A stretch of DNA of 64,000 nucleotides from Nocardioides caldifontis (lineage in GTDB: Bacteria > Actinomycetota > Actinomycetes > Propionibacteriales > Nocardioidaceae). The stretch covers positions 310,001 through 374,000 of the forward strand of contig NZ_ML701737.1 of assembly GCF_008087345.1 (NCBI RefSeq), given 5' to 3'. The translations under genes were made by a program, and so were the position numbers. Shown in pieces: positions 41,226 through 48,710 of the stretch; position 1 is the stretch's first letter, and each line of letters starts with the position of its first letter. Under the pieces are notes generated by a model. That model saw only the letters and a list, made by a program, of their open reading frames with translations. It had not been told where the DNA came from and made no database searches.

Positions 41226-42329
41226 GTGCGCGAGATCGCCGCGACCTGGATGCGCGGAGGGACCAGCAAGTGCTGGGTCTTCCGCCGCGACGACCTGCGA
41301 GTCGACGACCTCTCGGTCGACGAGGTCCTCCTCCGCGTGTACGGCAGCCCGGACCACCGCCAGGTCGACGGCGTCGGGGGCGGCACCTCGACCACCAGCA
41401 AGGCCGTGATCCTCGCGCCGTCCGCCGACGAGGGCGTCGACGTCGAGTACACCTTCGCGCAGGTCGGCATCGAGGAGGCCAAGGTCGACTGGGGGAGCAA
41501 CTGCGGCAACTGCTCCGCGGTCGTCGCCTCCTTCGCGATCCGCGAGGGGTGGGTGCCGGTCCAGACCGACGAGACCGCCGTCCGGGTCCTCAACACCAAC
41601 ACGAAGCAGCTGATCCTGCAGCGGGTCCCCACCCCCGGCGGACGCCTGGACGAGTCGCCGACCGACACGATCCCGGGCGTCCCGTTCCCCGGAGCGCCGG
41701 TCCGCATGGGGTTCGTCGACCCCGCCGGCCGCAGCACCGGCATGCTCTTCCCGACGGGCCGGCCCCGCGACGTCCTCTCGACCGAGGTCGGCGGGGTGAC
41801 GGTGACGCTCGTCGACGCAGGGGCGCCGGTCGTGGCGGTCGCCGCCGGCGAGGTCGGTGTCCGGGGCGACGAGGACACCGCGGCGCTCGACGTGGTGCCA
41901 GGGCTGCTCGCCCACCTGGACGGCGTACGGCGCGAGGCCGGCGTGCTCATGGGGCTGGCCGGCACCCCTGCCGCCGTCGAGCGCGCCGTCCCGAAGCTGG
42001 CCGTCGTCTCCGCACCCGGGCCGGGCGTCGAGGCCGACCTCGTGGTCCGGATGCTCTCGATGGGCCGCTTCCACCCCGCCGTCCCGGTGACCGGCTCGGT
42101 GGCGCTCACGCTCGCCGCCGGCGTCCCCGGCACCGTCGTCCACGACCTGGTCCCGCAGCCGGCCCCGACCGGCGGGCTCCGCCTCGGGACCCCGGCGGGC
42201 AGCGTCACGACGTTCGTCGAGGAGCACGAGGGGGTGCCGGTGGTCGGCGTGCTCCGCACCTACCGGCGGCTGGCCCACGGCTCCGTGCTCCTACCCGACC
42301 CGCCCCTGCTCCCGTCCGCCTCGGCCTGA
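41226..42329 (+). CDS. prpF: PrpF-family isomerase (2-methylaconitate or oxalomesaconate type)
   Basis: 367 residues, diaminopimelate-epimerase-like double domain. Motifs: ATWMRGGTSKCWVFRRDDL at the start, GVGGGTSTTSKAVIL, DWGSNCGNCSAVVASFA (catalytic Cys region) and RMLSMGRFHPAVPVTGS near the end. Family members isomerise 2-methylaconitate or tautomerise 4-oxalomesaconate. The adjoining tricarboxylate transporter suggests that this one works on an imported aconitate-like acid, which is inference. Good GGAGG upstream. Confidence 0.88.
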   Translation: MREIAATWMRGGTSKCWVFRRDDLRVDDLSVDEVLLRVYGSPDHRQVDGVGGGTSTTSKAVILAPSADEGVDVEYTFAQVGIEEAKVDWGSNCGNCSAVVASFAIREGWVPVQTDETAVRVLNTNTKQLILQRVPTPGGRLDESPTDTIPGVPFPGAPVRMGFVDPAGRSTGMLFPTGRPRDVLSTEVGGVTVTLVDAGAPVVAVAAGEVGVRGDEDTAALDVVPGLLAHLDGVRREAGVLMGLAGTPAAVERAVPKLAVVSAPGPGVEADLVVRMLSMGRFHPAVPVTGSVALTLAAGVPGTVVHDLVPQPAPTGGLRLGTPAGSVTTFVEEHEGVPVVGVLRTYRRLAHGSVLLPDPPLLPSASA

Positions 42330-42350
42330 CCGCACCAGATCGCTCTTCCC

Positions 42351-42368
42351 AGCCTCGCGTGCGAGGCT
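42351..42368 (+). other. Hairpin between prpF and tctC
   Basis: Perfect 7-bp stem AGCCTCG/CGAGGCT with a CGTG loop, 21 bp after prpF. It may adjust transcript ratio between the isomerase and the binding protein. Confidence 0.4.
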
Positions 42369-42388
42369 CGTCCACTGGAGGTTCCTGC

Positions 42389-43585
42389 ATGACCCAGCAC
42401 GTCGACGACGAGGTCCTGGTGACGACACCCGACCCGTCGACCGACCCGACGCCGGTCGACGAGCGCTCCGCCCCGACCCCCCGCACGGCGGGGTCGATCG
42501 TCGCGGGGTTCGCCGCGCTCGCGGTCGGGGTCTCGGTCGTCGGGGGCGACCTGCTCAACCCCGCGGCATCCACGACCGACGGCGACTACGCCGGTGAGAC
42601 CGTCGAGATGATGATCCCGCTCGCCGAGGGCGGCGGCACCGACACCTGGGCCCGCTTCGTCGCCGCCGAGCTCACCGAGAAGGTCCCCGGCTCCCCCGGG
42701 CTGGCGCCGGTGAACGACGACGGCGGCGAGGGGATCCTCGGCACCAACAACTTCATGACGTCCGCGCGCTCCGACGGCACCGAGGTGCTGGTCAGCACCG
42801 CCTCGACGGTGGTGCCCTACCTGCTCGACATGCCCGCCGTCCGCTACGACTTCAACGAGCTCCGGCCGATCCTGGCCAACGGCACCGGCGCGGTCGTCTA
42901 CGCACGGACCGGCGCCGGGGTGAAGGGCGTCAAGGACCTCGTCGACCGCGACGAGCCGCTGGTCTTCGGCGGCATCGCGGCGACCAGCCTCGACCTGACC
43001 ACGATGCTCGCCTTCGACCTGCTCGACGCGGACGTGACCTCCACGTTCGGCTTCGAGGGACGTGGTCCGGTGAACCTCGCGCTCCAGCGCGGCGAGGTCG
43101 ACATCGACTACCAGACCACCTCGTCCTACGGCCCGGCCGTGGAGCCGCTGGTCAAGGACGGCACCGCCGTCCCGCTGTTCTCGCTCGGCCAGGTCGACGA
43201 GGACGGCGAGATCGTCCGCGACCCGAACTTCCCCAGGCTGCCGACGGTCGTCGAGGTCTACGAACAGGTGTACGGCGAGCAGCCCGACGCCGAGGCGCTG
43301 GAGACCTACCGGGCGATCCTCGCGCTCACGTACACGTACCAGAAGGCGCTCTGGGTCCCCGAGGACACGCCTGACGAGGCCGTCGAGCTGCTCCGCTCGA
43401 CCGCCGAGGAGATGGGCCAGGACCCCGCGTTCCAGAAGTCGGCCGAGGAGGTGCTCGGCGGCTACCCGCTCGACGCCTCCCCCGACCTCGCCGAGCGGAT
43501 CGGCGACGCCTACCGGGTGGACGACGACGTCCGGGAGGACGTCCTCGAGCTGCTCGAGACCGACTACGACATCACGATCGACTGA
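42389..43585 (+). CDS. tctC: Tripartite tricarboxylate transporter substrate-binding protein (TctC)
   Basis: 398 residues from the ATG at 42389 (GGAGG upstream). A 35-residue charged N-terminus precedes one hydrophobic segment (about 33-53, SIVAGFAALAVGVSVVGG) and the TctC domain (about 65-395; VEMMIPLAEGGGTDTWARFV, TASTVVPYLLDM, VFGGIAATSLDLTTM, FEGRGPVNLALQRGEVDIDY). No lipobox cysteine is visible, so it is probably held by an uncleaved anchor or exported by a non-lipoprotein signal. It delivers the acid to the TctAB channel encoded next. Confidence 0.88.
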   Translation: MTQHVDDEVLVTTPDPSTDPTPVDERSAPTPRTAGSIVAGFAALAVGVSVVGGDLLNPAASTTDGDYAGETVEMMIPLAEGGGTDTWARFVAAELTEKVPGSPGLAPVNDDGGEGILGTNNFMTSARSDGTEVLVSTASTVVPYLLDMPAVRYDFNELRPILANGTGAVVYARTGAGVKGVKDLVDRDEPLVFGGIAATSLDLTTMLAFDLLDADVTSTFGFEGRGPVNLALQRGEVDIDYQTTSSYGPAVEPLVKDGTAVPLFSLGQVDEDGEIVRDPNFPRLPTVVEVYEQVYGEQPDAEALETYRAILALTYTYQKALWVPEDTPDEAVELLRSTAEEMGQDPAFQKSAEEVLGGYPLDASPDLAERIGDAYRVDDDVREDVLELLETDYDITID

Positions 43586-43595
43586 GGCCACGACG

Positions 43596-45665
43596 ATGAC
43601 TGACGCAGCCTTCTCCGCCCTGGCCTCGCTGGCCGACCCGTCCCTGCTGATCATGCTGGTCGTCGGCGTCCTCGCCGGTCTCGTCATCGGGCTGATCCCC
43701 GGGCTCGGCGGCACCGGTGCCGTCGCGATCCTGCTCCCCGTCACCTTCGGCATGGACCCCGAGCCCGCGCTCGCCATGCTCATCGGCGCCCTCGCGGTCG
43801 TGCACACCTCGGACACCGTGGCCGCGGTCCTGCTCGGCGCACCGGGTTCGGCCTCGGCGAGCGTGACGATGCTCGACGGCTACTCGATGGCCCGGCGCGG
43901 GCAGGCGAAACGCGCCCTGTCGCTCGCCTTCCTCTCCTCGATGGCCGGCGGGCTCATCGGCGCGGTCGGCCTGACGCTCGCGATCCCGCTGGCCCGCCCG
44001 CTGGTGCTGTCGTTCGGCAGCCCGGAGCTGTTCATGCTGACGATCCTCGGCGTCTCCCTCGCGGCGGTGCTGTCGCGCGGCAACGTGGTGAAGGGGCTGA
44101 CCGCCGGGTTCCTCGGGCTGCTGCTCGGCCTGGTCGGCAGCTCGCCCACGACCGCCGAGGAGCGGTTCTCCTTCGGCTCGCTCTTCCTCAGCGACGGCGT
44201 CTCCCTGGTCGCCGTGGCGCTGGGTGTCTTCGGCCTCGCGGAGATCGCCAGCCGCGTCGGCCAGCGCAAGGTGACCGAGGAGCCGGTGACCCTCACCGGC
44301 GGCTGGGCCTCGGGCATCCGTGAATGGCTGACCCACTGGACGCAGGTCGTCCGTGGCGCCCTGATCGGCATCTGGGCCGGCGTGCTCCCCGGCGTCGGCG
44401 CGACCGCCGGCACCTGGCTCGCCTACGGCCAGGCCGTCGCCACCGCGAAGGACAAGCGCAAGTTCGGCAAGGGAGACCCGCGCGGCATCGTCGGCCCGGA
44501 GAGCGCCAACAACTCCGTCGAGGCCGGCGACCTGATCCCGACCTTCCTGTTCGGCATCCCGGGCGGCGTGCCGTCCGCGATGCTCCTCGGGATGCTGCTG
44601 ACCTACGGCATCCAGCCGGGACCGTCGATCGTCAGCGAGCACCTGGACCTGATGTACCTGATCATCTGGGCGTTCGCCATCGCGTCGGTCGCGGGTGCGT
44701 TCCTCTGCTTCCTCGCCACCGGGTCGCTGGCCCGGCTGACCAAGGTGCCGTTCGCGGTGCTCGGCCCCGGACTGCTGGTCGTGATGCTGCTCGGCGCGTT
44801 CCAGGAGGGTGGCCAGCTCGGCGACCTCTGGGTGATGGTCGCCCTCGGCGTCGTGGGCTTCTTCCTCAAGGCGACCGGCATGCCGCGCGCGCCGTTCCTC
44901 ATCGGGTTCGTCCTCGCGATCCCGATGGAGCGCTACTACTACCTGACCACCAACCTGTACGACGGCGCCGGCTGGATGACCCGTCCGGGCGTGCTCGCCT
45001 TCGCCGCGGTCCTGGTGCTCCCCGTCCTCTGGTCGCTGCTCCGGAAGGCGCGCACCGCGACCGGGCGGGCCGACGACGGCCACCGCGACGAGCACCCCGT
45101 CGAGGAGCGTGCCGAGGTGGACCTCGAGGGCTCGATGGCCGGCACCCCGTGGTCGCTCGGCGTCGCCGCGGTCGCCGCGGCCGTGTTCGCCGGCGCGCTC
45201 TGGATGAGCGGCTCGTTCTCGGAGGAGGCGGCGCTGATGCCGCGGCTGGTCGCCGTGGGCGGCCTCGTGACCGCGGGCCTCCTGCTCTGGCAGGAGCTCC
45301 GTCCCCGGTTCCAGCCCCAGGCCGACCCCGAGCCCACGGTGCACGACGAGGCGCCCTCGGGCGGGTCGACGCTGGTCGCGACCCGGGTCGAGCAGCGGAC
45401 GGTGGCCCAGGAGGCCCGTGCGGCGGTCCGCAACCGCGACCTCGCGATCGGCGCGCGCACCTTCGCCGCGATGGCCACCTTCCTGGTGCTGGTCATGGTC
45501 GGCGGCTACCTGGCGGCGACGCTGGTGTTCACCCCCGTGTTCCTGCTCTACGTCGCCCGCACCCGGCCCCGGACCGCGGTCGTACACACGCTCGTGCTCG
45601 GACTGGTGCTGCTGTCGCTGCCGTCGCTGCTGCCGGTCGAGCTGCCGCTGGGCGCGCTCCAGTGA
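43596..45665 (+). CDS. tctA: Tripartite tricarboxylate transporter permease, TctA fused to TctB
   Basis: 689 residues. Residues 1-485 are a full TctA with its paired GLIPGLGGTGAVAILLPVTF and VLPGVGATAGTWLAYGQA motifs, GIVGPESANNSVEAGDLIPT and FLFGIPGGVPSAMLLG. A hydrophilic linker (about 488-520) joins a TctB-like region of four membrane helices (about 525-685). TctA (about 500 residues) and TctB (about 150) are normally separate proteins, and here no separate tctB is present in the operon. The fusion fixes the 1:1 ratio of the two membrane subunits. Confidence 0.87.
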   Translation: MTDAAFSALASLADPSLLIMLVVGVLAGLVIGLIPGLGGTGAVAILLPVTFGMDPEPALAMLIGALAVVHTSDTVAAVLLGAPGSASASVTMLDGYSMARRGQAKRALSLAFLSSMAGGLIGAVGLTLAIPLARPLVLSFGSPELFMLTILGVSLAAVLSRGNVVKGLTAGFLGLLLGLVGSSPTTAEERFSFGSLFLSDGVSLVAVALGVFGLAEIASRVGQRKVTEEPVTLTGGWASGIREWLTHWTQVVRGALIGIWAGVLPGVGATAGTWLAYGQAVATAKDKRKFGKGDPRGIVGPESANNSVEAGDLIPTFLFGIPGGVPSAMLLGMLLTYGIQPGPSIVSEHLDLMYLIIWAFAIASVAGAFLCFLATGSLARLTKVPFAVLGPGLLVVMLLGAFQEGGQLGDLWVMVALGVVGFFLKATGMPRAPFLIGFVLAIPMERYYYLTTNLYDGAGWMTRPGVLAFAAVLVLPVLWSLLRKARTATGRADDGHRDEHPVEERAEVDLEGSMAGTPWSLGVAAVAAAVFAGALWMSGSFSEEAALMPRLVAVGGLVTAGLLLWQELRPRFQPQADPEPTVHDEAPSGGSTLVATRVEQRTVAQEARAAVRNRDLAIGARTFAAMATFLVLVMVGGYLAATLVFTPVFLLYVARTRPRTAVVHTLVLGLVLLSLPSLLPVELPLGALQ

Positions 45666-45693
45666 GCCCGCTGACCACCACGGGAGGAACCCG

Positions 45694-46077
45694 ATGACCG
45701 TCGTCGTCGCCTACGCCGACACCCCGCCCGGACAGCGGGCCGTCGCCACCGCCGCCACCGGCGAGTGGGCCCGCGCGGACGAGCGGGTGGTGCTCGTCCC
45801 CGCGGTCCGCGGAGAGCAGTGCCCCGACGTCGCCGAGGTCGAGCGGCGCTGGCCGGCCCTCGCCGGCCGGGTGGAGGTCGTCCGCGGCGATGTCGGCGAC
45901 CCGGGCGACGCGGTCGTCCAGGTCGCCCAGCGCCACGACGCCCGGATGGTGGTGCTCGGGCTCCGCCACCGCTCGGCCGTGGGCAAGCTGGTGTTCGGCA
46001 GCACCGCCCAGCGGATCCTGCTCGGCGCGACCTGTCCGGTGCTGACGGTCAAGCCCGACGGGGCTCCTGGGGCCTGA
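45694..46077 (+). CDS. Universal stress protein family protein
   Basis: 127 residues, a single Usp domain. The ATP-binding signature G-2x-G-9x-G-S/T is close to present (VLGLRHRSAVGKLVFGSTAQRILLG), and it starts VVVAYADTPPGQRAVATAA. It is 28 bp after the transporter gene, an association seen in other tricarboxylate transporter operons. It may modulate the transporter by nucleotide binding, but this is inferred. Confidence 0.85.
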   Translation: MTVVVAYADTPPGQRAVATAATGEWARADERVVLVPAVRGEQCPDVAEVERRWPALAGRVEVVRGDVGDPGDAVVQVAQRHDARMVVLGLRHRSAVGKLVFGSTAQRILLGATCPVLTVKPDGAPGA

Positions 46078-46094
46078 GGCCGGCGAGGGCCTCA
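46075..46094. terminator. Short hairpin at the convergent usp / secreted protein junction
   Basis: TGAGGCC (46075-46081, holding the usp stop codon) and GGCCTCA (46088-46094, covering the stop of the convergent gene) form a 7-bp stem with a 6-base loop. It could stop transcription from both sides. Confidence 0.45.
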
Positions 46095-46862
46095 GCGGCG
46101 GACGACCTTGGCCGCCGGGGTCGAGAAGGTCCAGCCAGCGGTGCCGTCCTTCCACCCCAGCACCGAGACCCAGACGTACTTGCCGACGACCTTCCGCGGG
46201 ATCTTGACCGAGAGGACCGGCTTCGCCTTGGGCTTGGCCTCGAGCAGCGCGGCCTTGCCGTAGACGTTCGCGGACCAGTCGTCGGGGGTGAACTTCTTCC
46301 GCTTGCTCACCCACACCTGCGTCGAGACGCGCGTGCCGGGCTCCCACGTGCCCTTGAAGCGGAACGTCGCCCGCTTCCCCGCGCGGTAGGTCCACTGCCC
46401 CTTCACCTTGGTGCTGGAGGTGACGAACTTCCGCGGGTGCCGCACGTAGCGGAACGTCCAGTCGACGGGGGCGCTGGTCGCGGTCACGCCGCCGGCACCG
46501 ACCTCCTGGACGGTCACCGGGTAGCTCCGGCCGTTCTCGAGGGAGTAGACGTCGAACGTGGCCCGGAACCGACCCCCGCCCAGGGCCTGGACGTGACCGG
46601 ACCCGTCCTTCTTGCCGAGGCGCACGCGGTAGTCGTCGGCCGCGCTCGGCGTGGAGTCGGTGAAGGTCACGACTCCCGTGCTGTAGAGCGGGATGTACGG
46701 CGTGAGGCCGCCGGACTCGTTGGCGGTGGTGACCTTCTGGACCTGCGGCGCGTCGCCCGGCTCCTGGGTGTGGGCCGGCGTGGTGAGGCCGCCGACGGCG
46801 ATGGACAGCAGGACCGGTGCGGCGACAGCGCCGGCGCGGACGCGCATGAGGGTGGACGGCAC
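46092..46862 (-). CDS. Secreted protein of unknown function
   Basis: 256 residues from the GTG at 46860-46862 (GAGGAG 7 bases upstream; an ATG at 46845-46847 is an alternative). A signal peptide with Arg-rich start, hydrophobic core (AGAVAAPVLLSIAVGGLTTP) and AHTQEP cleavage region is clear. The mature part is beta-rich and basic (FRYVRHPRKFV, KVKGQWTYRAGKRATF, KIPRKVVGKYVWVSVLGW), suggesting Ig-like strands with affinity for cell wall or nucleic acid. I do not recognise a family. Confidence 0.75.
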   Translation of the reverse strand: MPSTLMRVRAGAVAAPVLLSIAVGGLTTPAHTQEPGDAPQVQKVTTANESGGLTPYIPLYSTGVVTFTDSTPSAADDYRVRLGKKDGSGHVQALGGGRFRATFDVYSLENGRSYPVTVQEVGAGGVTATSAPVDWTFRYVRHPRKFVTSSTKVKGQWTYRAGKRATFRFKGTWEPGTRVSTQVWVSKRKKFTPDDWSANVYGKAALLEAKPKAKPVLSVKIPRKVVGKYVWVSVLGWKDGTAGWTFSTPAAKVVRR

Positions 46863-47107
46863 GTGGGGCTCCTCGAGATTGGAGAGGGGGCAGGTGACGA
46901 GCGCCGGCGACCCCCCTGTCGTCGCCGGCACGCCACCACGATCGGCCCGGCTCGGCGGCTCCACAGGGGAAGATCACCTCCCGGACGAGTCCGGACATCC
47001 CTGTTCACGCCCGGACGAGCCGTCCGCGGACGTACAGTCGGAGCGCCCCGCCGGAGGCGGCGGGTGCGGTCTGACCGGCTCGGGGCCGGCGTTACGGGAG
47101 GACGACG

Positions 47108-48112
47108 GTGGTGGACGGGCAGGGTCCGGCGACGGTGCAGAACGGCCGTTGGGACCCCCTGGTCGACAGGCTGCAGGCGCTCCGTCTCGCCGCCGGGGAG
47201 CCGTCGTACGCCTCGATCGCGCAGCTCGTCACCGAGCGCCGCACGGCCGCGGGCGTGCCGGACCACGCGGCCCGGATCGCACGCTCCACGATCTACGACT
47301 GCTTCCGTCCGGGACGCGTCCGGGTCAACGTGGTGCTCGTGCGCGAGATCGCCGAGGTTCTCGGCGCGGCGGACGGCGACGTGGACGCCTGGGTCGCCCG
47401 CTGCCGACAGCCGGCGCCCGCCCTGGCGGCGCCGCCGGACCCGGCGCCGGACGATCCCGGACGCGGCCCGGCCGAGGCGGCACCGTCGTTGCCCCGTCCC
47501 GGCGTGCTGGCTCTCCTCCTCGTCGCCGCGGTGCTGGTCAACTTCGCGGGCAACGCCTTCCACGAGGCGCTGCGGCTGCCCGTCTTCCTCGACATGGTCG
47601 GGACGGCGGCCGCCGCGATCGTCCTCGGGCCGTGGTGGGGCGCGCTGGTCGGCGTGCTGACCAACGTGGCGGGGGTCGCGACGAGCGGCCCTGCCAGCCT
47701 CCCGTTCACACTGGTCAACGTCGTGGGCGCGCTCGCCTGGGGGTACGGCGTGCGGCGGCTCGGGCTCGGCCGCACGTTGCCGCGGTTCTTCTCGTTGGGG
47801 CTTCTCGTGGCGGTGGCCTGCAGCGCGGTCGCCGTCCCCCTCCTGCTGCTGCTGTTCGACGGCTCGACCGGCCACTCCCAGGACACCATCGGCGCGACGC
47901 TGGCGCAGCTCACCGGGTCGTCGGCGCTGGGCACCGCGGTGTCGAACCTCGTCGTGTCGCTCGGCGACAAGATCATCAGCAGCTTCGTCGCCCTCGTGGT
48001 CGTCGCGGCCCTCCCCGCCTCCTGGGGCGCCTGGCGCCACCTCCCCCTGCTCGGCACGGCCGGGGCCGCTCGCGGCCACGGCGGTCTCGCCGAGCACCCC
48101 TCGAGCGGCTGA
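47108..48112 (+). CDS. Fusion of an N-terminal HTH domain to a membrane domain resembling an ECF transporter S component
   Basis: 334 residues from the GTG at 47108. Residues about 10-100 look like an actinobacterial XRE-type HTH (LQALRLAAGEPSYASIAQLV, RSTIYDCFRPGRVRVNVVLV, IAEVLGAADGDVDAWVAR). A Pro/Ala linker (100-132) leads to five or six membrane helices (about 135-315). FLDMVGTAAAAIVLGPWWGALVGVLTNV is like the substrate-capture loop region of ECF S components. A membrane transport domain joined to DNA-binding is unusual. The ECF assignment is moderate, and no EcfA/EcfT genes lie nearby. Confidence 0.6.
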   Translation: MVDGQGPATVQNGRWDPLVDRLQALRLAAGEPSYASIAQLVTERRTAAGVPDHAARIARSTIYDCFRPGRVRVNVVLVREIAEVLGAADGDVDAWVARCRQPAPALAAPPDPAPDDPGRGPAEAAPSLPRPGVLALLLVAAVLVNFAGNAFHEALRLPVFLDMVGTAAAAIVLGPWWGALVGVLTNVAGVATSGPASLPFTLVNVVGALAWGYGVRRLGLGRTLPRFFSLGLLVAVACSAVAVPLLLLLFDGSTGHSQDTIGATLAQLTGSSALGTAVSNLVVSLGDKIISSFVALVVVAALPASWGAWRHLPLLGTAGAARGHGGLAEHPSSG

Positions 48113-48180
48113 CCGTCCGCCGTCCGGCGCCGGTAGGGTCCCAGCCGCGGGCCGGTCGTCGGCCTCGCGGAGAGGAGACG

Positions 48181-48678
48181 ATGGCCCAGCCCGACCCCAT
48201 CGAGGAGGCGCGCCGCCAGTGGGTGGCGCACGGTTGGGGCGCGGCGGCGGACGGGATGGCGATGGTCACCTCGCTGACCCGGGTCCAGCAGCTGGTCACC
48301 GAGCGGATCGACGCGGTGCTGCGCCCGCTCGACCTGACCTTCGCGCGCTACGAGGTGCTCCGGCTGCTGGCCTTCACCCGCGCCGGGAGCATGCCGATGA
48401 CCCGGCTCGGCTCGCTCCTCCAGGTGCACCCCACCTCGGTGTCGAGCGCGGTGGCGCGGCTCGAGGCGCAGGGGTTGGTCGAGCGGCAGCGCGACGCCGA
48501 CGACCGCCGGGTGGTCCGGGCAACCCTGACCGCACGGGGCCGCGAGGTCGTCGAGGCCGCCACGGACGGGCTCAACCGGGAGGTCTTCGAGGCACCGGGG
48601 CTCGACGCCGACGACGTGGCGACGCTCACCGGGCTGCTCCGCGACTACCGCCGGCGGGCGGGAGACCTGCCGGACTAG
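48181..48678 (+). CDS. MarR-family transcriptional regulator next to icmF
   Basis: 165 residues from the ATG at 48181. HTH: MTRLGSLLQVHPTSVSSAVARLEAQGL, wing VERQRDADDRRVVRATLTARG. It is the gene directly before icmF, and the 18-bp palindrome between them (48686-48703) is the obvious operator. It probably senses an acyl-CoA or branched acid and represses icmF. Confidence 0.9.
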   Translation: MAQPDPIEEARRQWVAHGWGAAADGMAMVTSLTRVQQLVTERIDAVLRPLDLTFARYEVLRLLAFTRAGSMPMTRLGSLLQVHPTSVSSAVARLEAQGLVERQRDADDRRVVRATLTARGREVVEAATDGLNREVFEAPGLDADDVATLTGLLRDYRRRAGDLPD

Positions 48679-48685
48679 GCAGATT

Positions 48686-48703
48686 TACTAGGACGTCCTA
48701 GTA
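48686..48703. promoter_or_regulatory. Perfect 18-bp palindrome, operator over the icmF promoter
   Basis: TACTAGGACGTCCTAGTA reads identically on both strands. Its right end overlaps TAGTAT (48699-48704), a -10-like box 7 bp before the icmF GTG, so a bound repressor would block the promoter. The lack of a Shine-Dalgarno and the spacing suggest a leaderless icmF transcript. Confidence 0.75.
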
Positions 48704-48710
48704 TTCGGGG

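Noticed and set aside
46092-46862. Secreted protein as an eCIS effector
   Set aside because: It has a normal Sec signal peptide and lies more than 5 kb from the locus among unrelated genes.
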